NCBI GenBank assembly: GCA_015234425.1
Contig: JADGNE010000017.1
Location: 186,001 to 250,000, forward strand
From: Devosia sp.
Lineage (GTDB): Bacteria > Pseudomonadota > Alphaproteobacteria > Rhizobiales > Devosiaceae
Direction: 5' to 3'
Length of the DNA stretch: 64,000 nt
A program made the translations under genes and the position numbers. The stretch's first letter is position 1, and each line of letters begins with the position of its first letter. This document shows positions 1 through 7,333 of this stretch, piece after piece. Below the pieces are notes generated by a model. The model searched no databases, was not told where the DNA came from, and saw only the letters and a list, made by a program, of their open reading frames with translations.

Positions 1-412
1 CCGGGGACTGACCGTCTTCGTCACCACGCATTATATCGAGGAGGCGGAAAGCTGCGATCTGATATGCGTCATCGACCGTGGACGCATCCAGGCGATCGAC
101 ACGCCAGCTGAGCTCAAGAGCCAGTTTGCCAAGGGGCTCATCCGTTGCCTGCCGCGCGACGCGGAAACGCGGCGGCGCCTGCTTGAGAAGTGGCCCGAGG
201 CCCAAATGCTTGCGGATGATCGGCTGGGCATCACCATCGAGAGCAAAGCCATGCTCGACGAACTGCTCATCGAATTCGGCACCTCCCTCAAAGAGATACA
301 AATCGACGAGCCCAGCCTCGAAACGGTGTTCCTTGCGATTACTGGCCGCGAAATGCGCGAACGCGAAGAAGTAAACCCTAAGGGCCGGGCGAAACGGAAC
401 AAGCGGATATGA
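1..412 (+). CDS. ABC transporter ATP-binding protein, C-terminal part (5' truncated by window)
   Basis: About 136 C-terminal residues are readable from base 2 in the frame that ends at TGA 410-412. The visible start contains the end of the nucleotide-binding domain, with the switch histidine in the H-loop (VTTHYIEEAE) followed by the D-R-G-R-I strand found after it in ABC-2/DrrA-type ATPases. The rest is the C-terminal extension with the common ending LETVFLAITGRE. Walker A, Q-loop and signature motif lie outside the window. The stop overlaps the start of the permease gene by four bases (ATGA), so the two are translationally coupled and form one transporter. Similar ATPase/ABC-2 pairs accompany quinoprotein alcohol dehydrogenase clusters (ped and lut types); the substrate is unknown. 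Confidence 0.88.
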   Translation, partial: RGLTVFVTTHYIEEAESCDLICVIDRGRIQAIDTPAELKSQFAKGLIRCLPRDAETRRRLLEKWPEAQMLADDRLGITIESKAMLDELLIEFGTSLKEIQIDEPSLETVFLAITGREMREREEVNPKGRAKRNKRI

Positions 413-1221
413 CCAATTTCTCCATTCTCCGCCGCGGTATCTACGCCATCTGGCTACGCGAAATCATGCGGTCTTTCCGTGACCGCGGGCAGCTGATCGG
501 CGGTGTCTCCCGTCCCATAATCTGGCTTCTCATCCTCGGCATCGGGCTAAATCCCTATTTCCGCGGAGAGGCCTATGGTGAGGTAAGGTTCGTAATCCCC
601 TTCACCTATCTGCAGTTCCTGTTCCCGGCGGTGATCGTCCTCAACATCATGTACACCTCGATCCTCTTCGCGGTGTCGATGATCTGGGACCGGGAGTTCG
701 GCTTCCTGCGCGAGGTGCTGGTATCCCCCCTTCCCCGCTGGGCCATTCTGCTCGGCAAGATCCTGGGGGGCAGCACCGTGGCCACGATGCATGGCTTCCT
801 GGTCCTCATCCTGGCGCGGTTCGCCGACGTGACACTGGGATGGGATCAGGCCGCCATAGCCTTGGGGCTCATGTTCCTGCTGTCCTTCGGGCTCACATCC
901 TTCGGGGTAATCCTTGCAGCGCGCGTGCGCAGTTTCGAGGGTTTTGGTGTCTTCTCGAACACCATTATCCTCCCGCTCTATTTCTGCTCCTCGTCGGTCT
1001 TTCCGCTCGATCCGTCGCTGACGCGCACGCAAATGGCCGCCACCTATCCGGAATGGCTGGTGTTGCTGGTGCAGATCAACCCGATCACCTATGCGGTCGA
1101 TGCGCTGCGCGGAGTATTGATCAACTACAACCAGTTCGACCCCCTCCTCGGGCCCGGCATCATTGCGGCCGGCGCGGTGCTGTTCTTCACCATCGCCCTC
1201 GTGGATTTCAAAAGACAATGA
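409..1221 (+). CDS. ABC-2 type transporter permease
   Basis: A 270-residue inner-membrane protein. Its N-terminal cytoplasmic stretch (WLREIMRSFRDRGQL) is followed by about six hydrophobic segments, the layout of ABC-2 type membrane domains. The segment around residues 110-120 (LVSPLPRWAILLGKILGG) matches the family signature between the second and third helices, and NPITYAVDALRG near residue 225 is the usual motif before the last helix. The start overlaps the ATPase stop (ATGA), and the stop overlaps the next start in the same way, so three genes are tightly coupled. With the ATPase it probably forms an exporter; export is inferred from the ABC-2 fold. The transported compound cannot be read from the sequence. 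Confidence 0.88.
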   Translation: MTNFSILRRGIYAIWLREIMRSFRDRGQLIGGVSRPIIWLLILGIGLNPYFRGEAYGEVRFVIPFTYLQFLFPAVIVLNIMYTSILFAVSMIWDREFGFLREVLVSPLPRWAILLGKILGGSTVATMHGFLVLILARFADVTLGWDQAAIALGLMFLLSFGLTSFGVILAARVRSFEGFGVFSNTIILPLYFCSSSVFPLDPSLTRTQMAATYPEWLVLLVQINPITYAVDALRGVLINYNQFDPLLGPGIIAAGAVLFFTIALVDFKRQ

Positions 1222-2039
1222 GTTCCCGTCCGGTCCGACCCAGGAGGCGATGGAAGACGGTGGGTCTGAACCTGCTCGGCGCCAGCGCCGTGCTCTTTGC
1301 GCTGACCTTCCTGCCGCCCGACAATTCTCTGGCCGAGGTAGAGAAATCGGGGGTGCTGCGCGTCTGCGTCCCGCCGTCGATGCCGCCACTGGTGACCAAT
1401 GACTCTGCGATGCCGGGCTTTGATATCGAGCTTTTGGGGCTGATCGCGGAAGACCTCGGCGTCCGTCTTGTGGTCAACCACAACGCTGCGATCGGCGCAG
1501 ACTTCAATCCCCGAAACTGGGGCATCACGCGGGCACAATGCCAGATTATTGCCGGTGGAGTCGTGGCCAACGAATCGACGCGCGGGTTTCTGGAACTGTT
1601 GCCAACGGGGATAAAGACCGGTTGGGCGATGACGGACGCGGCGGACACATTGTCGCATGCAGACACTCGCGCGGCAGTTTTTCCGGGACCAACCGCGCTC
1701 GATAGACTTGCACTAAGCCGCTACCTGCGATCAAAAAAAATTCGAATACTGCCGGCATCTTCAGTTCAGAATCTTGTCGATCTCTTACAGCGCGGCGAGG
1801 CCGATATTCTGATCAGCGATAGACAGACGTTGACGTCACTCAACCTGCCAAGCTCAAGTGTTCATTGGGTTTCCGAGGCTGATCTGGGCACCTTTGATTT
1901 GTCTATCGGGCTATGGAAGGGCGATGCCACCCTCCTCCGTGCGGTGAAAAAAAGTTCACAAAATCTGCACCAGCTGGGTGTAGCTGGGCGCTTGGCCACG
2001 CGCTATAATGTGCACGTGGACGCAAATCTTCGCCCCTAG
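1218..2039 (+). CDS. quinoprotein-associated periplasmic solute-binding protein (family 3-like)
   Basis: 273 residues. An in-frame reading extends far upstream, but the ATG at 1218 overlaps the permease stop (ATGA) and is followed by an arginine-rich n-region, a hydrophobic core (residues 15-31) and an Ala-Glu signal-peptide end, so that start was chosen. The mature protein begins EKSGVLRVCVPPSMPPLV, the first strand of type-3 extracellular solute-binding proteins, followed by PGFDIELLGLIAEDLGVRL. Such proteins are repeatedly encoded beside PQQ-dependent dehydrogenases (XoxJ-like or 'quinoprotein dehydrogenase-associated') and are thought to assist enzyme maturation or cofactor handling rather than nutrient uptake. 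Here it follows an ABC-2 transporter, which does not normally use a binding protein; this supports an accessory role. The ligand is unknown. Confidence 0.8.
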   Translation: MSSRPVRPRRRWKTVGLNLLGASAVLFALTFLPPDNSLAEVEKSGVLRVCVPPSMPPLVTNDSAMPGFDIELLGLIAEDLGVRLVVNHNAAIGADFNPRNWGITRAQCQIIAGGVVANESTRGFLELLPTGIKTGWAMTDAADTLSHADTRAAVFPGPTALDRLALSRYLRSKKIRILPASSVQNLVDLLQRGEADILISDRQTLTSLNLPSSSVHWVSEADLGTFDLSIGLWKGDATLLRAVKKSSQNLHQLGVAGRLATRYNVHVDANLRP

Positions 2040-2192
2040 CGCTAGCTCCCTTGGAAGAGAATTCCTCCAGGGAAGGTCGGCATAGGTATTATTGCTATTC
2101 CCGAGCGTCCGATGCAGCTTCACGACCGCATGCTCGATGAGCTGCTGGACGAATAGTTCACGAATGGCGTTTTCAACGTCTTGGAGGAAATT

Positions 2193-2705
2193 GTGAGACA
2201 CAAATCTCCGCGCTTTGCCCTCGGCATGGCGGTCGCCCTGTCAGGCATCCTGATGGCAGCTACCCCCACTCAGGCTCAGGTGTTCACCCAGGCTCAGGCC
2301 GATCAGGGTGAGAAGGACTACGGCGGTCAGTGCGCAATGTGCCACGGCGCCGAACTGCTGGGCCCAGATGCTCCGGCGCTTGTCGGCACTGAAGTTATGC
2401 ATAACTTCAGCACCGGTGCAGGCCTTTATGACTACATCTCGGTAGCAATGCCCCCGCAGGCCCCCGGCCTGCTGGACGAGGAAGTTTATGTGAACATCCT
2501 CGCCTACATCCTTGAGGCCAACGGTGCTCAGGCAGGCGATACCGCGCTCGACGCCGATCCGGTCAAGCTCGCCGCCATCGATCTGGCCGCAGTTACGGCC
2601 GTTGCTCCTGGCGCAGCAACCGATGCTCCGGCTGTAGATGCGGCTCCGGCCGTTGTCGTTCCTCAGGCTTACACCTGGGGCAAGACCCTGCCGTCGATCA
2701 AATAA
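2193..2705 (+). CDS. c-type cytochrome, likely electron acceptor of the quinoprotein dehydrogenase
   Basis: 170 residues if started at GTG 2193, chosen because GGAGG sits five bases upstream and gives a clean signal peptide (residues 1-29, ending TQAQ). A TTG twelve bases earlier would swallow that ribosome site. One haem-binding motif CAMCH lies at residues 47-51, and a plausible axial methionine is in AMPPQAPG near residue 86. The domain is short, class I type, and is followed by an Ala/Pro/Val-rich tail of about 50 residues that may act as a flexible tether. It sits directly upstream of the PQQ dehydrogenase gene, the place held by XoxG/MxaG-type cytochromes, so electron transfer from that enzyme is inferred from position. 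It is not recognisably a long MxaG. Confidence 0.85.
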   Translation: MRHKSPRFALGMAVALSGILMAATPTQAQVFTQAQADQGEKDYGGQCAMCHGAELLGPDAPALVGTEVMHNFSTGAGLYDYISVAMPPQAPGLLDEEVYVNILAYILEANGAQAGDTALDADPVKLAAIDLAAVTAVAPGAATDAPAVDAAPAVVVPQAYTWGKTLPSIK

Positions 2706-2767
2706 GTTGAGAATTGCTTTGGACTGCCTCAGCCAATCGGCCTCGGCAGCTAAAGTGGAGGTTTAAG

Positions 2768-4528
2768 ATGACAAAGACCTATCTGAAGGCCGCTCTCGCA
2801 CTCGCCGTCAGCATGACGACGCTGGTGAGCGTCGCTCAGGCACAGGGCGTCCGCGAAAACTACGCACCCGTGACCGATGACATGGTGCTGAACCCACCGG
2901 CCGAGGAATGGCTGAGCTGGCGCCGCACCATCGACAACCAGGCTTTCAGCCCGCTCGACAGCATCAACCGCGACACCGTGGGCGATCTGGAGCTGGCATG
3001 GGCCTGGCCGATGGCAGACGTCGGTATCCAGGAAACCGCACCGCTGATGCACGACGGCGTGTTGTTCCTTCAGACCAACAACAACATCGTTCAGGCGATG
3101 GATGCCAAGACCGGCGATCTGATCTGGGAATACCGCCCGGCTCTGGCCAAGGTTCCTGCTGAGTGGGGCTACCAGCTCTACCAGTCCCGCCGCCAGAAGA
3201 ACTCGATCGCGCTCTATGAAGACACCGTGGTCCTGACCACTGTCGACGCGCGCATCATCGTGCTCGGCGCCAAGGACGGCAAGGTGATCCGCGAAGTCCA
3301 AGCGTTCGACGTCAACAAGGGCTACAGCTACACCGTCGGTCCGATCGTTGTGAACGACACGATCATTTCGGCCATCTCCGGCTGCTCGATCGCCGGCACC
3401 GCCGGCGGTTGCTACATTGTAGCACACGACTTCAACACGCTTGAAGAAAAGTGGCGCTTCAACACCATCGATGATCCGAACAACCCGGAACAGCAGGCCA
3501 GCTGGGGCGATGTCCCGCCGGAAAACCGCTGGGGCGGTACGCCTTGGGCAACCGGCTCCTATGATCCGGAAACCAACACCACCTTCTGGGGTGTCGGTAT
3601 GCCTGCACCTTACGCCGAGCTCATCCGTGGTTCGGAAACTGGCGACGTTCTCTACACCAACTCGACCCTGGCAATCGATGCCGATACGGGCGAGCTGAAG
3701 TGGTACTACCAGCACCTGCCGCGCGATAACTGGGACCTTGATAGCCCGTTCGAACGCGTCCTCGTTGACGTTGAAGAAGGCGGCGAAACCAAGAACCTGA
3801 TCGTCTCGGTTCCGGGCAAGAACGGCATCTTCTTCGCTCTCGACCGCAACACGGGTGAATACCTGTGGTCGCAGGAAACCGTTGTCCAGAACGTCGTCTC
3901 CAAGATCGACGAAGACGGTACGGTTCACCTGAACGAAGAACTGATCATGACCGCCCTCGGCGAAGCGCCGATGGTCTGTACCTCGGTTTCCGGTGGTAAG
4001 CTCTGGCAGGCTGGCGCTTACAGCCCGGTGACCCAGCAGTTCTACGTGCCGCTGACCGAAGCTTGCAACACGACCGAAGCCACGCAGTCCGAGTTCACCG
4101 CTGGTAACGCTACCGGCGCCATGAAGTTCGGCCCGCGCGTCCTTCCCGAAGGCATCACCGAGGCTGGCCTCGTTGACGCCATCAAGGTCGGCGTTGAGAA
4201 GTCCGAAGGCGAAGGCTGGAAGGCTCGTTCGCGCGCTTCGATGACCTCCTCGCTGCTGGCAACCGCCGGTGGTCTGGTGTTCGGTGGTGACGCTGGTCGC
4301 TACATCAAGGCCTGGGACGACACCACTGGTGAAGTTGTCTGGCAGCAGCGCCTGAACGCCCCGATCGGTGGCTATCCGATGACCTACGCGCTTGATGGCG
4401 AGCAGTACCTCGTCGTTCCGACCGGCTTCAGCGCCGCAGCCGGTTCGATCGCATCGGCTTTCCCGGAAATCCCGCTTCCGTCGGGTACGGGCAACTCGAT
4501 CTTCGTCTTCAAGCTGCCCAAGCAGTAA
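2768..4528 (+). CDS. PQQ-dependent dehydrogenase, methanol/ethanol family (divergent)
   Basis: 586 residues from ATG 2768, with GGAGG seven bases upstream. A signal peptide ends near residue 26 (VAQAQ). The protein is an eight-bladed quinoprotein propeller: the opening blade signature (WRRTIDNQAFSPLDSINRD, residues 51-69), LDRNTGEYLW at 358-367, and the closing blade TAGGLVFGGD...GRYIKAWDDTTGEVVW at about 499-525. The catalytic-base region NWDLD (321-325) carries the D-x-D pair typical of lanthanide-dependent XoxF/ExaF/PedH enzymes. However, the usual vicinal Cys-Cys near the first third is absent, the usual Asn in the G-x-G-N-P-x-P loop is Met278, and the usual Glu segment is replaced by a Cys206/Cys215-bounded loop. 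Substrate is probably a small alcohol or aldehyde; metal and substrate are not certain. Codons favour GGT, GCT and CGC more than in neighbours, suggesting high expression. Confidence 0.88.
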   Translation: MTKTYLKAALALAVSMTTLVSVAQAQGVRENYAPVTDDMVLNPPAEEWLSWRRTIDNQAFSPLDSINRDTVGDLELAWAWPMADVGIQETAPLMHDGVLFLQTNNNIVQAMDAKTGDLIWEYRPALAKVPAEWGYQLYQSRRQKNSIALYEDTVVLTTVDARIIVLGAKDGKVIREVQAFDVNKGYSYTVGPIVVNDTIISAISGCSIAGTAGGCYIVAHDFNTLEEKWRFNTIDDPNNPEQQASWGDVPPENRWGGTPWATGSYDPETNTTFWGVGMPAPYAELIRGSETGDVLYTNSTLAIDADTGELKWYYQHLPRDNWDLDSPFERVLVDVEEGGETKNLIVSVPGKNGIFFALDRNTGEYLWSQETVVQNVVSKIDEDGTVHLNEELIMTALGEAPMVCTSVSGGKLWQAGAYSPVTQQFYVPLTEACNTTEATQSEFTAGNATGAMKFGPRVLPEGITEAGLVDAIKVGVEKSEGEGWKARSRASMTSSLLATAGGLVFGGDAGRYIKAWDDTTGEVVWQQRLNAPIGGYPMTYALDGEQYLVVPTGFSAAAGSIASAFPEIPLPSGTGNSIFVFKLPKQ

Positions 4529-4547
4529 TTGAAACTGATACTCTGGG

Positions 4548-4576
4548 AGGGGGCCATTCGGCCCCCTTCTGCTTTT
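4548..4576 (+). terminator. rho-independent terminator after the PQQ dehydrogenase
   Basis: An eight-base-pair G/C stem (AGGGGGCC with GGCCCCCT) closes a four-base loop and is followed by TCTGCTTTT. It begins 19 bases after the dehydrogenase stop and ends about 16 bases before the next gene, so the second solute-binding protein may be expressed at lower level or only by read-through. Confidence 0.85.
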
Positions 4577-4592
4577 CTAGCGAGATGATCCG

Positions 4593-5417
4593 ATGTCCCA
4601 GATGAAAAAGATTGGCGCCCTGGTTGGCCTGATGATGGTTTCTGCAACGGCGGTGGAGGCACAGGTGCTTCCCCCACAGCTGCTGAGCCCGGAACGACCA
4701 TTGCAGGGCAATTCGATCCGCGCCTGCGTCGATGACTACAGCGCCGGCGGCAAGCTCGACCGCGCGGTGGTTCAGGCGATTGCCGATGCATTGTTTCTGG
4801 ACGTCGTATTTGTAGAGGCGCTGCGCGGCTTCCCGCTTGACGGCGACGGCTATCTCGCTGAGCTGCAGGTGCAACTCAACAATGACTGCGACCTCTTCAT
4901 GGGGATTGTGGTGCAGCCGAATATGCCCTTCCCGGACTGGGCGACCGTGACCCGCCCCTATGCGGAAATTCCCTTCGTGCTGGTCACGGACAAGGACTAT
5001 CAGTCCCTCGCCGACATCCCCTATGGGAGCACTATCGGCACGGCGTTGGCCAGCCTGGGCGAACGTGTCTTTGCCACCAGCGTCGCACAGCGCCCGGAAG
5101 ACCAGCGCTGGAAGCGCCTGCCCTATGCGGACTTTGCGCTGATGACGACGCGCATGCGCGAGGGCAAGCTGGCAGCGATGCTGCTGTGGCAGCCGTCTCT
5201 GCAGCAGCTTGCGGAAACCGACCCCAGTGTCGAGCAATTGCGGATCATCGCGACAGACCCTGTGCCGACTGCCAGTGTCCCGATTGGTGCGCTCGTATCG
5301 ACGCGCAACACATTTTTGCGCACCCAGGTGGACCAGGCCATCTCCGAACTATCGGCCGACGGCACGCTCGACGCCATTCTCTCGGAACTGGGGATCATGG
5401 GCGCGGCGGCGCAATAG
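4593..5417 (+). CDS. second quinoprotein-associated solute-binding protein
   Basis: 274 residues with a signal peptide ending VEAQ at residue 24; a second ATG at 4602 is also possible. It keeps the family-3 fold layout: an N-terminal lobe with IRACVDDYSAGGKLDRAVVQ, a middle segment DWATVTRPYAEIPFVLVTD typical of the first cross-over strand, and a short C-terminal helix. It is clearly distinct from the protein at 1218-2039, which has the usual PPLV...PGFDIELL opening. Both bracket the cytochrome/dehydrogenase pair. It lies after the strong terminator and ends one base before the convergent neighbour. A periplasmic role in dehydrogenase maturation is likely but inferred from context; direct ligand capture is the alternative. 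Confidence 0.75.
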   Translation: MSQMKKIGALVGLMMVSATAVEAQVLPPQLLSPERPLQGNSIRACVDDYSAGGKLDRAVVQAIADALFLDVVFVEALRGFPLDGDGYLAELQVQLNNDCDLFMGIVVQPNMPFPDWATVTRPYAEIPFVLVTDKDYQSLADIPYGSTIGTALASLGERVFATSVAQRPEDQRWKRLPYADFALMTTRMREGKLAAMLLWQPSLQQLAETDPSVEQLRIIATDPVPTASVPIGALVSTRNTFLRTQVDQAISELSADGTLDAILSELGIMGAAAQ

Positions 5418-6026
5418 TCAGCTGCGCATCAGCCACGGGGCCAGAATAGCGCCGAAATCCGGCCACCAGCCCAGAACCAGCACGATGATCAGTACGGCAT
5501 AGACCGCCGGCACCGCTCTATTGAACTGGCGTCGTCTCTCCGGCCAGGCTGCCAGCAAAAGCAGCCCGCCGGTGAGGCCGGGCAAGGGCAAGAGGTTGAG
5601 CGGGACCGAAGCCAGGGCGATCTGCTGGGTCGCCTGAATAAGCTGCAAGGCAGCATAACCGAGGGTGCGCGGCAGACCGTCCGCGGCGAGCGGTCGTAAA
5701 AGGTCGAGCAGCGGCACAATTGCCAGTCCGGCAAGGGCAGTCGCGATCACCATGACCACCAGCCCCCAAGAGCCAGGCCGAAGCGTTTTCGGATCGAGGT
5801 CGCGGTACCGCATCCAGGTCGTCCGGAACAAGATGGCCATCGCGAGCGCAGGCATCGACAGGTGCGTCAGCGGGTTGGCCGAGAACGAGAATTCATACTC
5901 CGCATCGGGCCGCCGCATCAGCTGGGCACAGAGCGTCAGGACGCCGCCGCTGATCGCGACAAAGATCAGCGTTCCGAAAATACGCGAAAAAATCGCCTGC
6001 AGCGTCAAATCGTTGAGCAAACTCAA
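5418..6026 (-). CDS. site-2-protease-like (M50) membrane protein without catalytic residues
   Basis: 202 residues with about five hydrophobic segments. Two stretches recall M50 site-2 proteases: NPLTHLSMP near residues 51-59 corresponds to the NPxxHxDP element after the active site, and NLLPLPGLTGG near residues 144-154 corresponds to the N-x-x-P-x-P-x-L-D-G motif of the third catalytic helix. The zinc-binding aspartate of that motif is Thr here, and the HExxH helix upstream is replaced by GGVLTLCAQL. I therefore call it a non-proteolytic relative. It converges with the solute-binding gene with no space between the stops. It may be unrelated to the quinoprotein cluster; function unknown. Confidence 0.6.
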   Translation of the reverse strand: MSLLNDLTLQAIFSRIFGTLIFVAISGGVLTLCAQLMRRPDAEYEFSFSANPLTHLSMPALAMAILFRTTWMRYRDLDPKTLRPGSWGLVVMVIATALAGLAIVPLLDLLRPLAADGLPRTLGYAALQLIQATQQIALASVPLNLLPLPGLTGGLLLLAAWPERRRQFNRAVPAVYAVLIIVLVLGWWPDFGAILAPWLMRS

Positions 6027-6161
6027 GGCGTGCCTCCGGGCCTATGCTTGAGGCAGGCGTTAGCACATTTGCGGTTCTTTCGCTGCCAAAATTGGGTCTC
6101 GGACACAGCTCCCGCTGGGCCGGATCGGCCCGAACCCGATCCCAGCAGAGCGCCGAGCGGC

Positions 6162-6177
6162 CAATCTTGCAAGATTG
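6162..6177. promoter_or_regulatory. perfect 16-bp palindrome upstream of the small-protein/ku genes
   Basis: CAATCTTG is followed directly by its reverse complement CAAGATTG, ending 49 bases before the ATG at 6227. A second inverted repeat (GGGCCG, three-base spacer, CGGCCC) lies at 6117-6131. Together they occupy the 200-base gap between the divergently read gene at 5418-6026 and the small gene at 6227. A dimeric repressor site is plausible, but no known regulator consensus is recognised. Confidence 0.4.
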
Positions 6178-6226
6178 CGGGCAACCTACATGCTTTCACG
6201 CGGTTATTGCCGCAAGGAGGAAGAGC

Positions 6227-6436
6227 ATGGCCACACTTGTTCGACTAACCCAGGAGCAGATCGACGAGCTCTTCGTCGAAGCGGATCGGCTGGAAGAGGC
6301 GCTGAAGTCGTTGCACGAGGAATTCGACGGTTTGGGTATCCCCGATGCGAGCCTCGCGCGTCTGGCCAATTTTCATGACCGCTTCACGAGCGCGATTGCC
6401 TATCTTAAAAAGCAGCGCGAGCTCGGCGGCTCGTAG
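6227..6436 (+). CDS. small conserved-looking hypothetical protein upstream of ku
   Basis: 69 residues, starting at an ATG with AAGGAGGAAG positioned eight bases upstream, a near-ideal ribosome site that fixes this start over the longer in-frame extension. The product is acidic and helical (LTQEQIDELFVEADRLEEALKS) with no signal peptide or membrane segment, and would be cytoplasmic, perhaps a coiled-coil dimer. I do not recognise the family. It lies 57 bases before the ku gene on the same strand, but an independent stress promoter sits in that gap, so the two may be separately transcribed. Confidence 0.7.
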   Translation: MATLVRLTQEQIDELFVEADRLEEALKSLHEEFDGLGIPDASLARLANFHDRFTSAIAYLKKQRELGGS

Positions 6437-6443
6437 CACTTTT

Positions 6444-6469
6444 GGAACAGCCGACACCCTTGCCGCGTT
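6444..6469 (+). promoter_or_regulatory. EcfG-type (general stress sigma factor) promoter of ku
   Basis: GGAAC at 6444-6448 and CGTT at 6466-6469 are separated by 17 bases, the alphaproteobacterial EcfG/RpoE2 consensus. The -10 element is 24 bases before the ku ATG, leaving a short leader that contains GGGAGG. Confidence 0.75.
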
Positions 6470-6493
6470 GCTTGGCAATCGGGAGGTAAAATC

Positions 6494-7321
6494 ATGGCTG
6501 GTCGCGCGTACTGGAAAGGCTATCTCAAGCTGCTGCTCGTGACCTGCGCCGTCACCCTGACCCCTGCCACGACAGACGGCGGCAAGGTGCGCTTTCACAC
6601 GATCAACAGAAAGACCGGCGAGCGCATCCGGACGCGATACGCTGACTCCGGCTCCGGCAAGCTGGTCGATGATGATGACGTGGCCAAAGGCTATGCCAAG
6701 GGGGAGGACGACTATCTCATCCTGGAAGATGAGGACCTTGATGCCGTCCAGCTAGAGAGCACACGGACGATCGACATTGGCGAGTTCGTCCCCGAGGACA
6801 CCATTGAATGGGTCTACTACGACAGCCCCTACTTCGTCCTTCCCGATGACGAGGTTGGCGAAGAGGCCTTCATCGTCATCCGCGAGGCGATGGCCGCGAG
6901 CGGCGTTGTCGGTATCGCGCGGCTTGTGCTCGGCAACAGGGAACGTGCGGTCATGCTGCAGCCATCGGACCGGGGCATCGTCTTGTGGACCCTACGCTTC
7001 GGCGATGAGGTACGCGATGAGGACGAGTATTTCGAGACCATCGATGAGCACAAGCCGGACAAAAAAATGCTCGGCATGATCGAGAAGATCATCGCCGACC
7101 GGACCACCACGTGGTCTGACGAGCTGATGCAGGATTCGGTGCAGGACCGGCTGCTCGACATCATCAAGTCCAAACAGAAGCCGAAGCGCGCCAGCAAGGC
7201 CAAGGCGCAGCCGAAGTCCGAGAGTAACGACGCTCCGGCTAACAATGTCATCGACCTGATGTCGGCGCTCAAAAAGAGCCTCGAGGATAAGCCAGGAGGC
7301 AAGAAAGGAAAGGCCAGCTGA
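6494..7321 (+). CDS. ku: Ku protein, non-homologous end joining (copy 1)
   Basis: 275 residues, the usual size of bacterial Ku. It begins MAGRAYWKGYLKLLLVTCAV, the family opening (RAxWKGxLxxxLVxxPV), followed by FHTINRKTGERIRTRY and VAKGYAKGEDDYLILEDEDL, which are Ku-core signatures. The C-terminus after about residue 225 is a lysine-rich tail (KQKPKRASKAKAQ) that commonly binds DNA or ligase. Ku binds double-strand ends as a homodimer and recruits LigD; no ligD is in the window. An EcfG promoter lies directly upstream. It faces a second ku gene with three bases between the stop codons. Start ATG 6494 is preceded by GGGAGG. Confidence 0.95.
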   Translation: MAGRAYWKGYLKLLLVTCAVTLTPATTDGGKVRFHTINRKTGERIRTRYADSGSGKLVDDDDVAKGYAKGEDDYLILEDEDLDAVQLESTRTIDIGEFVPEDTIEWVYYDSPYFVLPDDEVGEEAFIVIREAMAASGVVGIARLVLGNRERAVMLQPSDRGIVLWTLRFGDEVRDEDEYFETIDEHKPDKKMLGMIEKIIADRTTTWSDELMQDSVQDRLLDIIKSKQKPKRASKAKAQPKSESNDAPANNVIDLMSALKKSLEDKPGGKKGKAS

Positions 7322-7333
7322 TCATCAGCTGGC
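7313..7333. terminator. hairpin spanning both stop codons of the convergent ku genes
   Basis: GCCAGCTGA (7313-7321) and its complement TCAGCTGGC (7325-7333) enclose the loop TCA. The stem contains the TGA stop of each gene. There is no T-run on the plus side; the minus side continues into a CTTTCCTTTC stretch. It may act as a shared, partly bidirectional terminator or transcript-end stabiliser. Confidence 0.5.

Noticed and set aside
1956-2201. 81-residue minus-strand frame in the gap before the cytochrome gene
   Set aside because: Overlaps the solute-binding gene end and the cytochrome ribosome site and has no recognisable domain. The 153-base gap 2040-2192 holds an imperfect stem near 2046-2073 and no gene I can support.
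2750-3928. 392-residue open frame on the minus strand inside the PQQ dehydrogenase
   Set aside because: It lies wholly antisense to a clear gene, has no family features, and long antisense frames are expected at this GC content.
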